Assembly (NCBI GenBank): GCA_963842795.1
Contig: CAWJHV010000008.1
Span: 43,917-107,916, forward strand
Direction: 5' to 3'
DNA: 64,000 bases
Source of the DNA: WHSW01 sp963842795
GTDB taxonomy: Bacteria > Actinomycetota > Thermoleophilia > Solirubrobacterales > 70-9
Shown: positions 22,628 through 31,058 of the stretch, piece after piece
Numbering within the stretch: the first letter of the stretch is position 1
How the letters are laid out: every line of letters begins with the position of its first letter
The notes under the pieces: model-generated
Told to the model about the DNA's origin: nothing
Database searches by the model: none
What the model saw: the letters and a program-made list of their open reading frames with translations, nothing else
Program-made: the position numbers and the translations under genes

Positions 22628-24415
22628 TCAGCTGGCGACCCGGGTGAGCTCGGCGATGGAGGTGACGCCCGCGCGCACCTTGGTCAGGCCGTCCTCGCGC
22701 AGGGTCAGCATCCCCTCCTCGCGGGCGACCTCGGCGATCTCGTTCTCGGGCGCGCCGCCGACGGTCAGGTCCTTGATCCGATCGCTCATGTCCATCACGG
22801 AGAAGACCCCGATCCGTCCCTTGAACCCGGTGTTGTTGCAGCGCGCGCACCCGGTCGGCTCGTAGGCCTCGAGGTCGGTGCCGACGCGGAAGCCCGACTG
22901 CAGCAGCGCCTCCTGGGAGATCACCGTTCGGCGCTTGCAGGCGGTGCAGAGCTTGCGCGCGAGGCGCTGGGCGACGACGCAGTCGAGGGCCGAAGCGGTG
23001 AGGAAGCTCTCGATCCCCATCTTCTGCAGCCGGGTGATCGCCCCCGGCGCGTTGTTGGTGTGCAGGGTCGTCAGCACCACGTGACCGGTGAGCGCCGACT
23101 CGATCGCGATCCGGGCGGTCTCGGCATCGCGGATCTCCCCGACCATGATGATGTCGGGGTCGGCGCGCAGCATCGAGCGCAGCCCGGCGGCGAACGTGAG
23201 CCCGGCCTTGCGGTTGACGTTCATCTGGTTGATGCCCTCGATCCGGTACTCGACCGGGTCCTCGATCGTGATGATCTTCTTCTCCACCGAGTTGATCTCG
23301 GCGAGCGAGGCGTAGAGCGTGGTCGACTTGCCGGAGCCGGTCGGCCCGGTGACCATCACGGCACCGTGGGCCTGGGCGATGGCCGCCTGAAAGCGGTCGC
23401 GACCGCTGCCCTCGAGGCCGAGCTCGTCGAGCGTGCGCAGCGCCTGCTCCTTGTCGAGGATCCGGATCGTCGCCCCCTCGCCGCGCTGGGTCGGCAGGGT
23501 CGTGATCCGCAGGTCCACCCCGCGCCCGTCGATGTTGACGCCGACGCGCCCGTCCTGGGGGACGCGCTTCTCCGCGATGTCGAGCTCGCTCATGATCTTG
23601 ATCCGCGAGATCACCCCGGAGACCATCCGCCTCGGCACCCGGGCGGCCTCGTAGAGGACGCCGTCGACGCGAAAGCTGACCCGCATGTCGTCGCCGCCTG
23701 GCTCGAAGTGGATGTCGGATGCGCCCTCGGCGGTCGCCTGGCCGAGGATCGAGTAGACGAGCTTGATCACCGGCGCGTCGTCGGCCGACTCGTGCAGCTC
23801 CTCGAGCTCGCCGAGCTCGGACTCCTGGTCCTCGTCGGTGGCCTCGGTGACCGCCTTCTCGAGCGTGTTCAGACGCCCGACGAGGGCCTCGATGTCGTCC
23901 GCCGCGGCGACCGCGATCTTGCAGTTGAGGCCGGTGATCATGTGGATGTCGTCGATCGCGAGCACGTTGGCCGGGTCGGCGATCACGACGAGCAGGGTCT
24001 TCGGGTCGACGTAGCCGACCGGGACGGCGCCGTAGCGCCGGGCGGCCTGGGCCGAGAGCAGGTTCGCCGCCCCCATGTCGACGTGGTAGCCGTTGAGGTC
24101 GACGTGGTCGAGCCCGTAGCGCTCGGCGATCGCGCGCGAGAGCTGGTCGGCGTCGATCAGCTTGCGCTCGACCAGCAGCTCGTCGGCCGAGCGGCCGGCG
24201 ACCCGCGCCTCCTGGATCACTTCGTCGACCCGCTCCCGCGTCGCGTAGCCGAGCTCGACGATCACGTCGGTGAGGAACATCGCCGAGTTCCCCCGCCCGA
24301 GCGGCGGGGTCAGGCCCGGTGTTCCCGAGGGCTGCGGGCCGGATGGCGGCTCGGTCGCGCCGCCCGGCTCGGCGAGGACCGGGCGTAGGTGGCCGGGGCG
24401 ATTTTCGGTTGCCAT
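22628..24415 (-). CDS. pilB: Type IV pilus extension ATPase PilB
   Basis: A 595-residue GspE/PilB ATPase. The region at about 45-190 is a divergent MshEN-type domain (LTDVIVELGYATRERVDEVI, then ADELLVERKLIDADQLSRAI), fold-related to the c-di-GMP-binding MshE N-domain but without its key RLG residues. Next come N2 and the core: Walker A GPTGSGKSTTLYASL, ITIEDPVEYRI, Walker B MVGEIRDAETARIA, TLHTNNAPGAITRL, and a four-cysteine zinc site (CTAC...CARC). It starts 5 bases after the aroE stop, so it is transcribed from the alaS-ruvX-mltG-aroE side, separately from the pilA operon. Confidence 0.96.
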   Translation of the reverse strand: MATENRPGHLRPVLAEPGGATEPPSGPQPSGTPGLTPPLGRGNSAMFLTDVIVELGYATRERVDEVIQEARVAGRSADELLVERKLIDADQLSRAIAERYGLDHVDLNGYHVDMGAANLLSAQAARRYGAVPVGYVDPKTLLVVIADPANVLAIDDIHMITGLNCKIAVAAADDIEALVGRLNTLEKAVTEATDEDQESELGELEELHESADDAPVIKLVYSILGQATAEGASDIHFEPGGDDMRVSFRVDGVLYEAARVPRRMVSGVISRIKIMSELDIAEKRVPQDGRVGVNIDGRGVDLRITTLPTQRGEGATIRILDKEQALRTLDELGLEGSGRDRFQAAIAQAHGAVMVTGPTGSGKSTTLYASLAEINSVEKKIITIEDPVEYRIEGINQMNVNRKAGLTFAAGLRSMLRADPDIIMVGEIRDAETARIAIESALTGHVVLTTLHTNNAPGAITRLQKMGIESFLTASALDCVVAQRLARKLCTACKRRTVISQEALLQSGFRVGTDLEAYEPTGCARCNNTGFKGRIGVFSVMDMSDRIKDLTVGGAPENEIAEVAREEGMLTLREDGLTKVRAGVTSIAELTRVAS

Positions 24416-24420
24416 GCGGT

Positions 24421-25254
24421 TCAGCTCTTGCGAGCCGCGCGGCGCATCGTCTCCAGCGGGGGATCGAGCCCTGTCCAGATCCGAAGCGAGGCGGCTCCTT
24501 GGTGGACCAGGACCTCGAGGCCGTCGATGACGCGCGAGCTCCGCTCCCTGGCGCGGGATGCGAGCGCGGTCTCGTGCGGCCCGTAGACGAGGTCCACCAC
24601 GACTTGTCTTGCCTCAATCGAATCGGCATCGAACGGGAGCGCCTTTAGGTCCTCGGACGTCGGTGGGCGCTCGCTGGCTTGGACGAGACCGACGGTGGTG
24701 GCGTTGAGCAGCAGGTCGAAACCCGCGATCTCGAGCGTTTGTGCGTCCGTCGGGCCACGCTCGAGCCCGACCCCGAGCTCCGCGGCGAGCGCCTCGGACC
24801 TCGCCGTGGTCCGGTTCCACACCGAGACCTCGGCGCCGGCCTCGCGCAGGGCCCAGGCCGCGGCCCGGGCGGAGCCTCCGGCGCCGAGGACGAGCGCCCG
24901 CATGCCGGACACCGGGGTGCCGATCGCGCCCGTGATCCCGACCGCGTCGGTGTTGTCGGCCGCGATCCCGCGACGGCCGAAGCTGAGCGTGTTCGCGGCG
25001 CCGATCGCCCGCGCCGGCTCGGAGGCCGAGTCGGCGAGCGCGAGCGCGGCGAGCTTGTGCGGGAGGGTCACGTTGACGCCGGCAAAGCCGTCGTCGGGAA
25101 GCGAGCGCACGAGGCCTGTGAGGTGCTCGGGGACGACCTCGATCGCTTCGTAGGACCACTTGCGCCCGAGCCCGAGCTCGGCCAGCGCCGCCGTCTGCAT
25201 CGCCGGCGAGCGGGAATGTGCGACCGGGTGTCCGAGCACGGCGAGCCGCGGCAT
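24421..25254 (-). CDS. aroE: Shikimate dehydrogenase
   Basis: A 277-residue NADPH-dependent enzyme that reduces 3-dehydroshikimate. The N-terminal substrate domain shows LGHPVAHSRSPAMQTAAL (shikimate-binding SxS) and FAGVNVTLPHKLAAL with the catalytic lysine. NTLSFGRRGIAADNTDAVG is also present. The Rossmann domain has VLGAGGSARAAAWAL and VWNRTTARSEAL. The start is 22 bases after the mltG stop. Together with aroC at the other end of the window it brackets the pilus genes. Confidence 0.95.
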   Translation of the reverse strand: MPRLAVLGHPVAHSRSPAMQTAALAELGLGRKWSYEAIEVVPEHLTGLVRSLPDDGFAGVNVTLPHKLAALALADSASEPARAIGAANTLSFGRRGIAADNTDAVGITGAIGTPVSGMRALVLGAGGSARAAAWALREAGAEVSVWNRTTARSEALAAELGVGLERGPTDAQTLEIAGFDLLLNATTVGLVQASERPPTSEDLKALPFDADSIEARQVVVDLVYGPHETALASRARERSSRVIDGLEVLVHQGAASLRIWTGLDPPLETMRRAARKS

Positions 25255-25276
25255 GAGGCGATGCTAAAGGCGCGCC

Positions 25277-26431
25277 TCAGCAGTCGGTCGGCGAGCCGCC
25301 CTGGTCAGCGAGCGCCTGCTGGTACGCGGCCTCGGCCTGCTCGAACTCGGCGTCGGTCTCGAGGAAGACGTGCTCGCCGCAGGTCCCGGGCTTGACCACG
25401 AAATAGAGCAGGTCGCCCTTGGCCGGGTTCGCCGCGGCCTCGATCGAGTCGAGGCCGGGGTTCCCGATCGGGGTCGGCGGCAGGCCCGGGTGGGTGCGCG
25501 TGTTGTAGGGGGTGTCCGTGGCGAGGCGGCTCTCGGTCAGCTGTTCGTCGTAGTTCTGGTCCTCGTAGCGGATCGTCGCGTCGATCCCGAGGTTCATCCC
25601 CCGCCGCAGCCGGTTGTAGATCACCTCGGCGACGAGCTTGCGCTCCTTCGCCACCTGCACCTCGCGCTCGATCATCGAGGCGATCTTGAGGACGTCGTAG
25701 ACGTTCAGGTTCTTCGACTTCGAGTAACCGAGGTCGACGCCGGCGATGTTGTCCTCGAACGCCTGGAGCTGGCGCGAGATCAGGTCCTTGACGGTCGCCT
25801 TCTCCGGCAGCTCGTAGGTCGCCGGGAAGAGGAAGCCCTCCAGGTTCGGCGCGTCCTCGGCGCCGTACTTTCCCGGGCCGAACCCCTTGAAGCGCTGCGA
25901 GGCCCGCTCGTAGTCGCCCTTGAGCTTCGCCTTGCGCGCCTCGTCGGCGATCTGGTGGCGGTCGAGGCCCTCTGGGATCAGCAGCGACTCGGTCTTCACC
26001 GGCTTCGGCTTCGGCGCCGGCGGATCCTCCTCGGTCAGCTCGCCGATCACCTGGACCGCGGCGATCACGAGCACGGCGGCGAGCACGAGGAAGACCAGGG
26101 CGCCGAGGATGCGGCGATTGCGCACCGAGGCCGGCGTCGGGCCGCCGCGAGGCGGGCGCGGGCGCTCGACGGCCGGCGGTGGCGCGGCGCCGTCGGCGGC
26201 GGGCGGCGCAGCCGTCGGCGGCCGACCGTCGGCGGCCGGCGGCGCCGGCGCCTGCGGCTGAGCGGCGGTTGGCGCGGCGACGGGAGCCTCGGTGGCCGAC
26301 TCCTGCACCTTGTCGCCCACCGACTGGCGGCTGGCGCGCCGGCGCGCCTCGCGCTCGGCCCGCCGCCGTTCGCGCTCCAACGCCTTCTGGTCGTCGGCGA
26401 ACGGGTCGTGCCAGTCGGCTCCCGGGCTCAT
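25277..26431 (-). CDS. mltG: Endolytic murein transglycosylase MltG (YceG-like)
   Basis: A 384-residue membrane protein that cuts nascent peptidoglycan glycan strands and releases them from the membrane. A cytoplasmic Arg/Ala/Pro-rich stretch (1-105) precedes one transmembrane helix at about 110-130 (ILGALVFLVLAAVLVIAAV). A LysM-like segment follows (about 148-165, LLIPEGLDRHQIADEA), then the catalytic domain with LEGFLFPATYELP, the catalytic glutamate in IASMIEREV, NRLRRGMNLGIDATI, PYNTRTHPGLPPTPIGNPG and AAANPAKGDLLYFVV. It lies 16 bases after ruvX, the usual order in actinobacteria. Confidence 0.95.
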   Translation of the reverse strand: MSPGADWHDPFADDQKALERERRRAEREARRRASRQSVGDKVQESATEAPVAAPTAAQPQAPAPPAADGRPPTAAPPAADGAAPPPAVERPRPPRGGPTPASVRNRRILGALVFLVLAAVLVIAAVQVIGELTEEDPPAPKPKPVKTESLLIPEGLDRHQIADEARKAKLKGDYERASQRFKGFGPGKYGAEDAPNLEGFLFPATYELPEKATVKDLISRQLQAFEDNIAGVDLGYSKSKNLNVYDVLKIASMIEREVQVAKERKLVAEVIYNRLRRGMNLGIDATIRYEDQNYDEQLTESRLATDTPYNTRTHPGLPPTPIGNPGLDSIEAAANPAKGDLLYFVVKPGTCGEHVFLETDAEFEQAEAAYQQALADQGGSPTDC

Positions 26432-26447
26432 GCCTGCCGCCTCATGG

Positions 26448-26831
26448 TCATTCCCCGCGCCCGAGCAGGAACGACTCGAGCAGGTGGGCGGCCGCGAGCG
26501 CGTCCGCCGGAGCGGTGGCGCCGGCGCGGGCGGTGGCGCCGGCCATCCTGGTCGTCAGCCGCTCGTCGTAGGTCTCGACCGGGATCTCGCCCAGTTCGCC
26601 GACGGCACTCGCGAACGCACGCGCCGAGGCCGCCTGCTCGCGCTCGGCCCCGTCGAGCGAAAGCGGCAGCCCGACGACGATCAGCTCGGCTCCCTGGTCG
26701 GCTGCCAGGCGGGCCGCGGCTCCCGGGTCGGGCGGCGAGATCACCCCCAGCGGGCGCACGATCGTCTCCGTCGGATCGCAGATCGCCGTCCCCGCGCGCG
26801 CTTCGCCATGGTCGATCGCCAGTACCCGCAT
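26448..26831 (-). CDS. ruvX: Putative pre-16S rRNA nuclease / Holliday-junction resolvase RuvX (YqgF)
   Basis: A 127-residue RNase H-fold protein of normal family length. The first catalytic aspartate lies in VLAIDHGEARAGTAI (DxG becomes DHG, as in the family), ELIVVGLPLSLDG carries the second acidic region, and VETYDERLTTRMA holds the DERLTT motif. A late aspartate (ADALAAAHLLESFL) completes the site. It is located 9 bases after alaS and 16 bases before mltG, its conserved neighbours. Confidence 0.94.
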   Translation of the reverse strand: MRVLAIDHGEARAGTAICDPTETIVRPLGVISPPDPGAAARLAADQGAELIVVGLPLSLDGAEREQAASARAFASAVGELGEIPVETYDERLTTRMAGATARAGATAPADALAAAHLLESFLLGRGE

Positions 26832-26840
26832 CGGCTGAGC

Positions 26841-29462
26841 CTATGGCGCGAGGGTGCGGCGAATGGCGGTGCGTGCGGCATCGAGAGCGTCCGCGAGCCG
26901 CTCCGGCTCGCGCCCGCCGGCCTGGGCGACCTCGTCGCGCCCTCCCCCGCCCCCGCCGACGACCGCGGCGGCCTCGCGGATCACCTCGGCCGCCGAGAGT
27001 CCGCGTTCGACCGCGCCGCGGCTGAAGTTGGCGACCAGCGCGACCTTGCCGTCGGCGACCCCGCCGATGACGACCGCGGCGTCGCCGTGGCGCTGCTTGA
27101 TCCGATCGGCGAGCTCGAGCAGGGCCCGCTGGTCGGTGCCCTGACCCTCGCCGACCACGACGCTGACGCCGGCGATCTCCTCGCTCTCCTCGCCGAGGCG
27201 GTCGGCCTCCTCGCCGGCCTCGCGGCGATCGAGCTCGGTGAGCCTCCCCTCGAGCTCGGCCAGGCGCGCGGCCGCGCGGCGCGCGGCGCCGAGCGGGTCG
27301 CGGGGCGAGCCCAGGAGCGCCCCGGCCTCCTCGAGCTCGTCGCTGCGGCGACGGAAGTGGTCGATCGCCGCCGGGCCGGTGAGGGCCTCGATCCGGCGCA
27401 CGTTGGCGGCGCTCGAGCCCTCGGAGACGATCGCGACGATCCCGACCTCGGCGGTGTTGGCGACGTGGGTGCCGCCACACAGCTCGCGCGAGACCTCGTC
27501 GACCTCGACCATGCGCACCCAGTCGCCGTACTTCTCGCCGAAAAGCGCCATCGCGCCCAGCGCCTCGGCCTCGGCGCGCTCCATCTGCAGCGCGCGGACC
27601 GCACGGCTCGCCTTCACCCACTCGTTGACGCGGTCCTCTATCGCCCGGAGCTCCTCGGCGCTCAGCGGGGAGCCGTGGGTGAAGTCGAAGCGCAGCTTGT
27701 CGGGACGCACCGCGGAGCCCGCCTGGCGGACGTGGGTGCCGAGCCGCTCGCGCAGCGCGGCGTGCAGCAGGTGGGTGGCGGTGTGGTTGCGCATCGTCGC
27801 GTGGCGGAGGTCGTGATCGACGATCGCCTGCACCGGCTCTCCGGCCGTCGCCCGCAGCCGGTCGCTCGTCGCTCGGAGGACCTGGTCGTCACCGACGCGG
27901 TAGACGTCGTCGACCCGGATCTCGGCGCCGTTGGAGGCGAGCACTCCCGAGTCCGCGACCTGGCCACCGCCCTCGGCGTAGAACGGGCTCTCCTCGAGCT
28001 TGATCAGCATCGCGCCGTCCCCGAGCTCGCTGGCGGCGGCGACGCTCGTCTGCGCGCGGAGCTCCTCGTAGCCGACGAAGCGGGTCGGCGGCGCCGAGGA
28101 GGCGAACGAGATCACCGCCTCGTGGCGGTCGGCCACCGGCGCGGTGGCGCCGCGGGCGCGCTCGCGCTGCTCCTCCATCAGAGCCTCGAAGCCGTCGTCG
28201 TCCACCGCCAGGCCCTGCTCTGCGAGCAGTTCCTTGGTCAGGTCGTAGGGAAAGCCGTACGTGTCATGGAGCTGGAAGGCGTCGGCGGCGTCGATCCACG
28301 AGGTCGAGGACTCCTTCGCGTCGGCGATCAGCTTCGCCAGCAGCTCCGTGCCGCGGTCGAGCGTGCGCCCGAAGCTCTCCTCCTCGTCGGCGACCCAGCG
28401 CACGATGCCGGCACGCTCGGCCTCCAGATGCGGGTAGGCGCCGCCCATGAGCTCGATCGCGCGCTCGGCGAAGCTGCCGAGGTAGGGCGGTTCGAGCCCC
28501 AGCACCCGGCCCTGCTGGATCGCGCGCCGCATGATCCGCCGCAGCACGTAGCCGCGGTCCTCGTTGGAGGGGACGACCCCGTCGGCGATCAGGTTGACCG
28601 AGCCGCGGACGTGGTCGGCGATGATCCGCATCGCCCGGGTCACCTTCGGCTCCGAGCCGTACTTGCGGCCCGAGAGCTCCTCGGCGAGCCCGATCAGCGG
28701 TGTGAACGCGTCGGTGTCGAAGACCGAGTCGACCCCCTGCTGGATCATCGCCATCCGCTCGAGCCCGAGCCCGGTGTCGATGTTGCGCTGCGGGAGATCG
28801 GTGAGCGAGCCGTCGTCGTGCAGCTCGTAGGTCATGAAGACGTGGTTCCAGTACTCGAGGTAGCGGTCGGTGTCGTCGCCGGGCCGCACGTCGTCGCCGC
28901 CGTACTCGGGCCCGCGGTCGACATACATCTCCGAGCACGGACCGCAGGGGCCGGTCGGACCGGCCTGCCAGAAGTTCTCAGCTCTCGGGAGGCGGACGAT
29001 GCGCTCGTCGGGGACCCCGATCTCGCGCCAGATCTCGACCGACTCCTCGTCGGGGCCGAGCCCGAGCTCCTCGTCGCCCGCGAACACGGTGACCCAGATC
29101 CGTTCGGGCTCGAAGCCGAAGCCCTCGCGCGAGAGCTCCCAGCCCCACTCCATCGACTCCTTCTTGAAGTAGTCGCCGAAGCTCCAGTTGCCGAGCATCT
29201 CGAAGAAGGTCAGGTGGCGGCGCGTGTTGCCGACCTCCGCGATGTCGGGCGTGCGAAAGCAGCGCTGGCAATCGCAGACGCGAGGCGCCGGAGGCTCCTC
29301 GCGGCCCTCGAAGTAGGGCTTGAACTGCTGCATGCCCGCGACCGTGAGTAGGGTCGAGGTGTCGTCGGAGGACGGGACGAGCGACGACGAGGGCACGCGC
29401 AGGTGGCCGCGCTCCTCGAAGAAGGAGAGGTAGGTCTCGCGGATCTCGTCCGAGGTCATCAC
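26841..29462 (-). CDS. alaS: Alanyl-tRNA synthetase
   Basis: An 873-residue class II synthetase. The catalytic core (1-250) shows IRETYLSFFEERGHLRVPSS, RRHLTFFEMLGNWSFGDYF and the fully conserved GLGLERMAMIQQG. The editing domain has HTATHLLHAAL and CGGTHVANTAEVG, whose His/Cys residues bind zinc and clear mischarged Ser/Gly. The C-terminal C-Ala domain follows, with GGGGGGRDEVAQAGG. It starts the alaS-ruvX-mltG-aroE-pilBTC run. A second ATG one codon later is possible. Confidence 0.97.
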   Translation of the reverse strand: MMTSDEIRETYLSFFEERGHLRVPSSSLVPSSDDTSTLLTVAGMQQFKPYFEGREEPPAPRVCDCQRCFRTPDIAEVGNTRRHLTFFEMLGNWSFGDYFKKESMEWGWELSREGFGFEPERIWVTVFAGDEELGLGPDEESVEIWREIGVPDERIVRLPRAENFWQAGPTGPCGPCSEMYVDRGPEYGGDDVRPGDDTDRYLEYWNHVFMTYELHDDGSLTDLPQRNIDTGLGLERMAMIQQGVDSVFDTDAFTPLIGLAEELSGRKYGSEPKVTRAMRIIADHVRGSVNLIADGVVPSNEDRGYVLRRIMRRAIQQGRVLGLEPPYLGSFAERAIELMGGAYPHLEAERAGIVRWVADEEESFGRTLDRGTELLAKLIADAKESSTSWIDAADAFQLHDTYGFPYDLTKELLAEQGLAVDDDGFEALMEEQRERARGATAPVADRHEAVISFASSAPPTRFVGYEELRAQTSVAAASELGDGAMLIKLEESPFYAEGGGQVADSGVLASNGAEIRVDDVYRVGDDQVLRATSDRLRATAGEPVQAIVDHDLRHATMRNHTATHLLHAALRERLGTHVRQAGSAVRPDKLRFDFTHGSPLSAEELRAIEDRVNEWVKASRAVRALQMERAEAEALGAMALFGEKYGDWVRMVEVDEVSRELCGGTHVANTAEVGIVAIVSEGSSAANVRRIEALTGPAAIDHFRRRSDELEEAGALLGSPRDPLGAARRAAARLAELEGRLTELDRREAGEEADRLGEESEEIAGVSVVVGEGQGTDQRALLELADRIKQRHGDAAVVIGGVADGKVALVANFSRGAVERGLSAAEVIREAAAVVGGGGGGRDEVAQAGGREPERLADALDAARTAIRRTLAP

Positions 29463-29499
29463 CGGGCCAGTCTAGGTATGCGCCGCGGTGTCGCGCCGC

Positions 29500-30948
29500 T
29501 CAGGCGATCGTCGCCCGGCCGACGACGACGTCGCCGGAGAGCAGGCACGCGGTCTGGCCCGGCGCGACGCCGTACGCGGGCTCGGCGAGCTCGAGCTCGA
29601 GCCGCGAATGCTTCCCCGGGTCGACGGGCGCGAGGGTGCACTCGAGCGGGCGCGAGTGGTAGCGCAGCAGCACCCGGTCGACGCAACCGCCCGGACGGTG
29701 CAGGGTCGCCTCGGTGACCCCGACCGTGGTGGTCGCGAGCTCCTCGCGCGAGCCGACCACGACCGTGTTGGTGTCCGCGTCGGTGGTGAGCACGAATCGC
29801 GGCTCGGAGCCGCCGGCGGCGCCGAGGCCGCGGCGCTGGCCCACGGTGTAGTTGTGATGGCCGGCGTGGGTGCCCAGTCGCTGCCCGGCGCGGTCGACGA
29901 TCGCGCCCGGGCGCTCGACCAGGCCGCCATGGCGGGCGAGGAACGAGCGCTTGCCCTCGCCGGCGAGGAAGCAGAGGTCCTGGCTCTCGGCCTTGGAGGC
30001 GACCGAGAGCCCGGCCTCGGCGGCGAGCGCCCGGACCTCGGGCTTGCTGAGCTCGGCGAGCGGGAAGCGAAGCCGGGCGAGCGAGCCCGGGGCGAGCCCG
30101 GAGAGCATGTAGGACTGGTCCTTGGCCGGGTCGGCCCCGGCGCGCAGCAGCGGACCCTCGCCGTCGTCGGCGATCCGGGCGTAGTGGCCGGTGGCGAGGA
30201 ACGAGCAACCGAGGCGGTCGGCGAGCGCGATCATCGCGTCGATTCGCAGCTCGCCGTTGCAGACCACACAGGGGTTCGGGGTCCGCCCGGCCCGGTAGCC
30301 GCCGACGAAGGCGCCGACCACGCGCTCGCGAAACTGGGGCTCGAGGTCGAGCGTCAGGTGCGGGATCCCGAGCCCCTGGGCGAGCGCGCGGGCGCCCAGC
30401 ACCGCGAGCGGTGAGCAGCAGCTGCGCTCGGCGTCGGTGCGCCGGTCGGCCCACAGCTTCAGGGTCACGGCGACCACCTCCGCCCCGCGCTCGCGCTCGC
30501 GCAGCGCGGCGACCGCGGAATCGACCCCGCCGCTGAGCGCGACCAGCACCCGCTCGCCCGCGGCCGGGGCCTCGGCGAGCGGCCGGCGCGAGCCCGCGGC
30601 CCGGGCCAGGGCGCGGGCGAGCGCGTCGGCCGCGAGCTCGACCGCGTGGGCGCCCTGCGCTCCGACGCCGCCGAGCGCAGCGGCGACCTCGGCGGGGCCG
30701 ACCAGCGCCGCCTCGAGCACCGAGGCCCCCTCGGCGAGCTCGGCGACGGCCGCGGCCGCGGCGCGCGCGGTCGCGCAGCCCTCGGCGTCGAAGCTCGTGC
30801 GACCGATCCGCCCGCGCTCGACCGCGAGCGAGATCCGGACGAGGTCCCCGCACGGGGCACCACCGGCGGCGCCGTCGAAACCACCGGGGAGCGCCGCCCC
30901 ACGGCGGCTGCGATCGGCCAGGTAATGCTCGACTGCCTCGGTGTCCAT
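29500..30948 (-). CDS. mnmA: tRNA 2-thiouridylase MnmA fused to an N-terminal IscU/NifU-like domain
   Basis: A 482-residue protein. Residues about 130-482 form a complete MnmA: PP-loop SGGVDS (139-144), NPCVVCN with catalytic Cys230, a second catalytic Cys326 in DLCFLAGEG, ATGHYARI, NYTVGQRRGLG and the C-terminal beta-barrel. MnmA thiolates U34 of Lys/Glu/Gln tRNAs. Residues 1-118 resemble an iron-sulfur scaffold (IscU/SufU): Cys33 in APCGDLVRISL and Cys58 in AEGCATARAAA align with the first two scaffold cysteines. The third is replaced (around His101-Ala102, HAVELAADAL). The domain is therefore unlikely to hold a standard cluster and may accept sulfur or dock a desulfurase. No mitochondrial-type partner is adjacent. 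Confidence 0.9.
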   Translation of the reverse strand: MDTEAVEHYLADRSRRGAALPGGFDGAAGGAPCGDLVRISLAVERGRIGRTSFDAEGCATARAAAAAVAELAEGASVLEAALVGPAEVAAALGGVGAQGAHAVELAADALARALARAAGSRRPLAEAPAAGERVLVALSGGVDSAVAALRERERGAEVVAVTLKLWADRRTDAERSCCSPLAVLGARALAQGLGIPHLTLDLEPQFRERVVGAFVGGYRAGRTPNPCVVCNGELRIDAMIALADRLGCSFLATGHYARIADDGEGPLLRAGADPAKDQSYMLSGLAPGSLARLRFPLAELSKPEVRALAAEAGLSVASKAESQDLCFLAGEGKRSFLARHGGLVERPGAIVDRAGQRLGTHAGHHNYTVGQRRGLGAAGGSEPRFVLTTDADTNTVVVGSREELATTTVGVTEATLHRPGGCVDRVLLRYHSRPLECTLAPVDPGKHSRLELELAEPAYGVAPGQTACLLSGDVVVGRATIA

Positions 30949-31008
30949 GCTCTGCGGGGGCGGAGCGCCCCGGCAAGCGTAGACACCCAGCCCCCATCGC
31001 CGAGTGAC

Positions 31009-31037
31009 ATCTCAGCCACCTCAGGGGTGGCTCAGAT
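31009..31037 (-). terminator. Hairpin downstream of the thioredoxin-fold gene
   Basis: ATCTCAGCCACC and GGTGGCTCAGAT form a 12-bp stem with one mismatch and a five-base loop, 21 bases after the stop codon at 31059. No T-tract follows. It probably ends or stabilises the upstream transcript before mnmA. Confidence 0.55.
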
Positions 31038-31058
31038 GACGCTCGGCCGGGGGCGGTG

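Noticed and set aside
26292..29351. 1019-codon plus-strand frame opposite mltG, ruvX and alaS
   Set aside because: Shadow frame across three highly conserved genes on the other strand.
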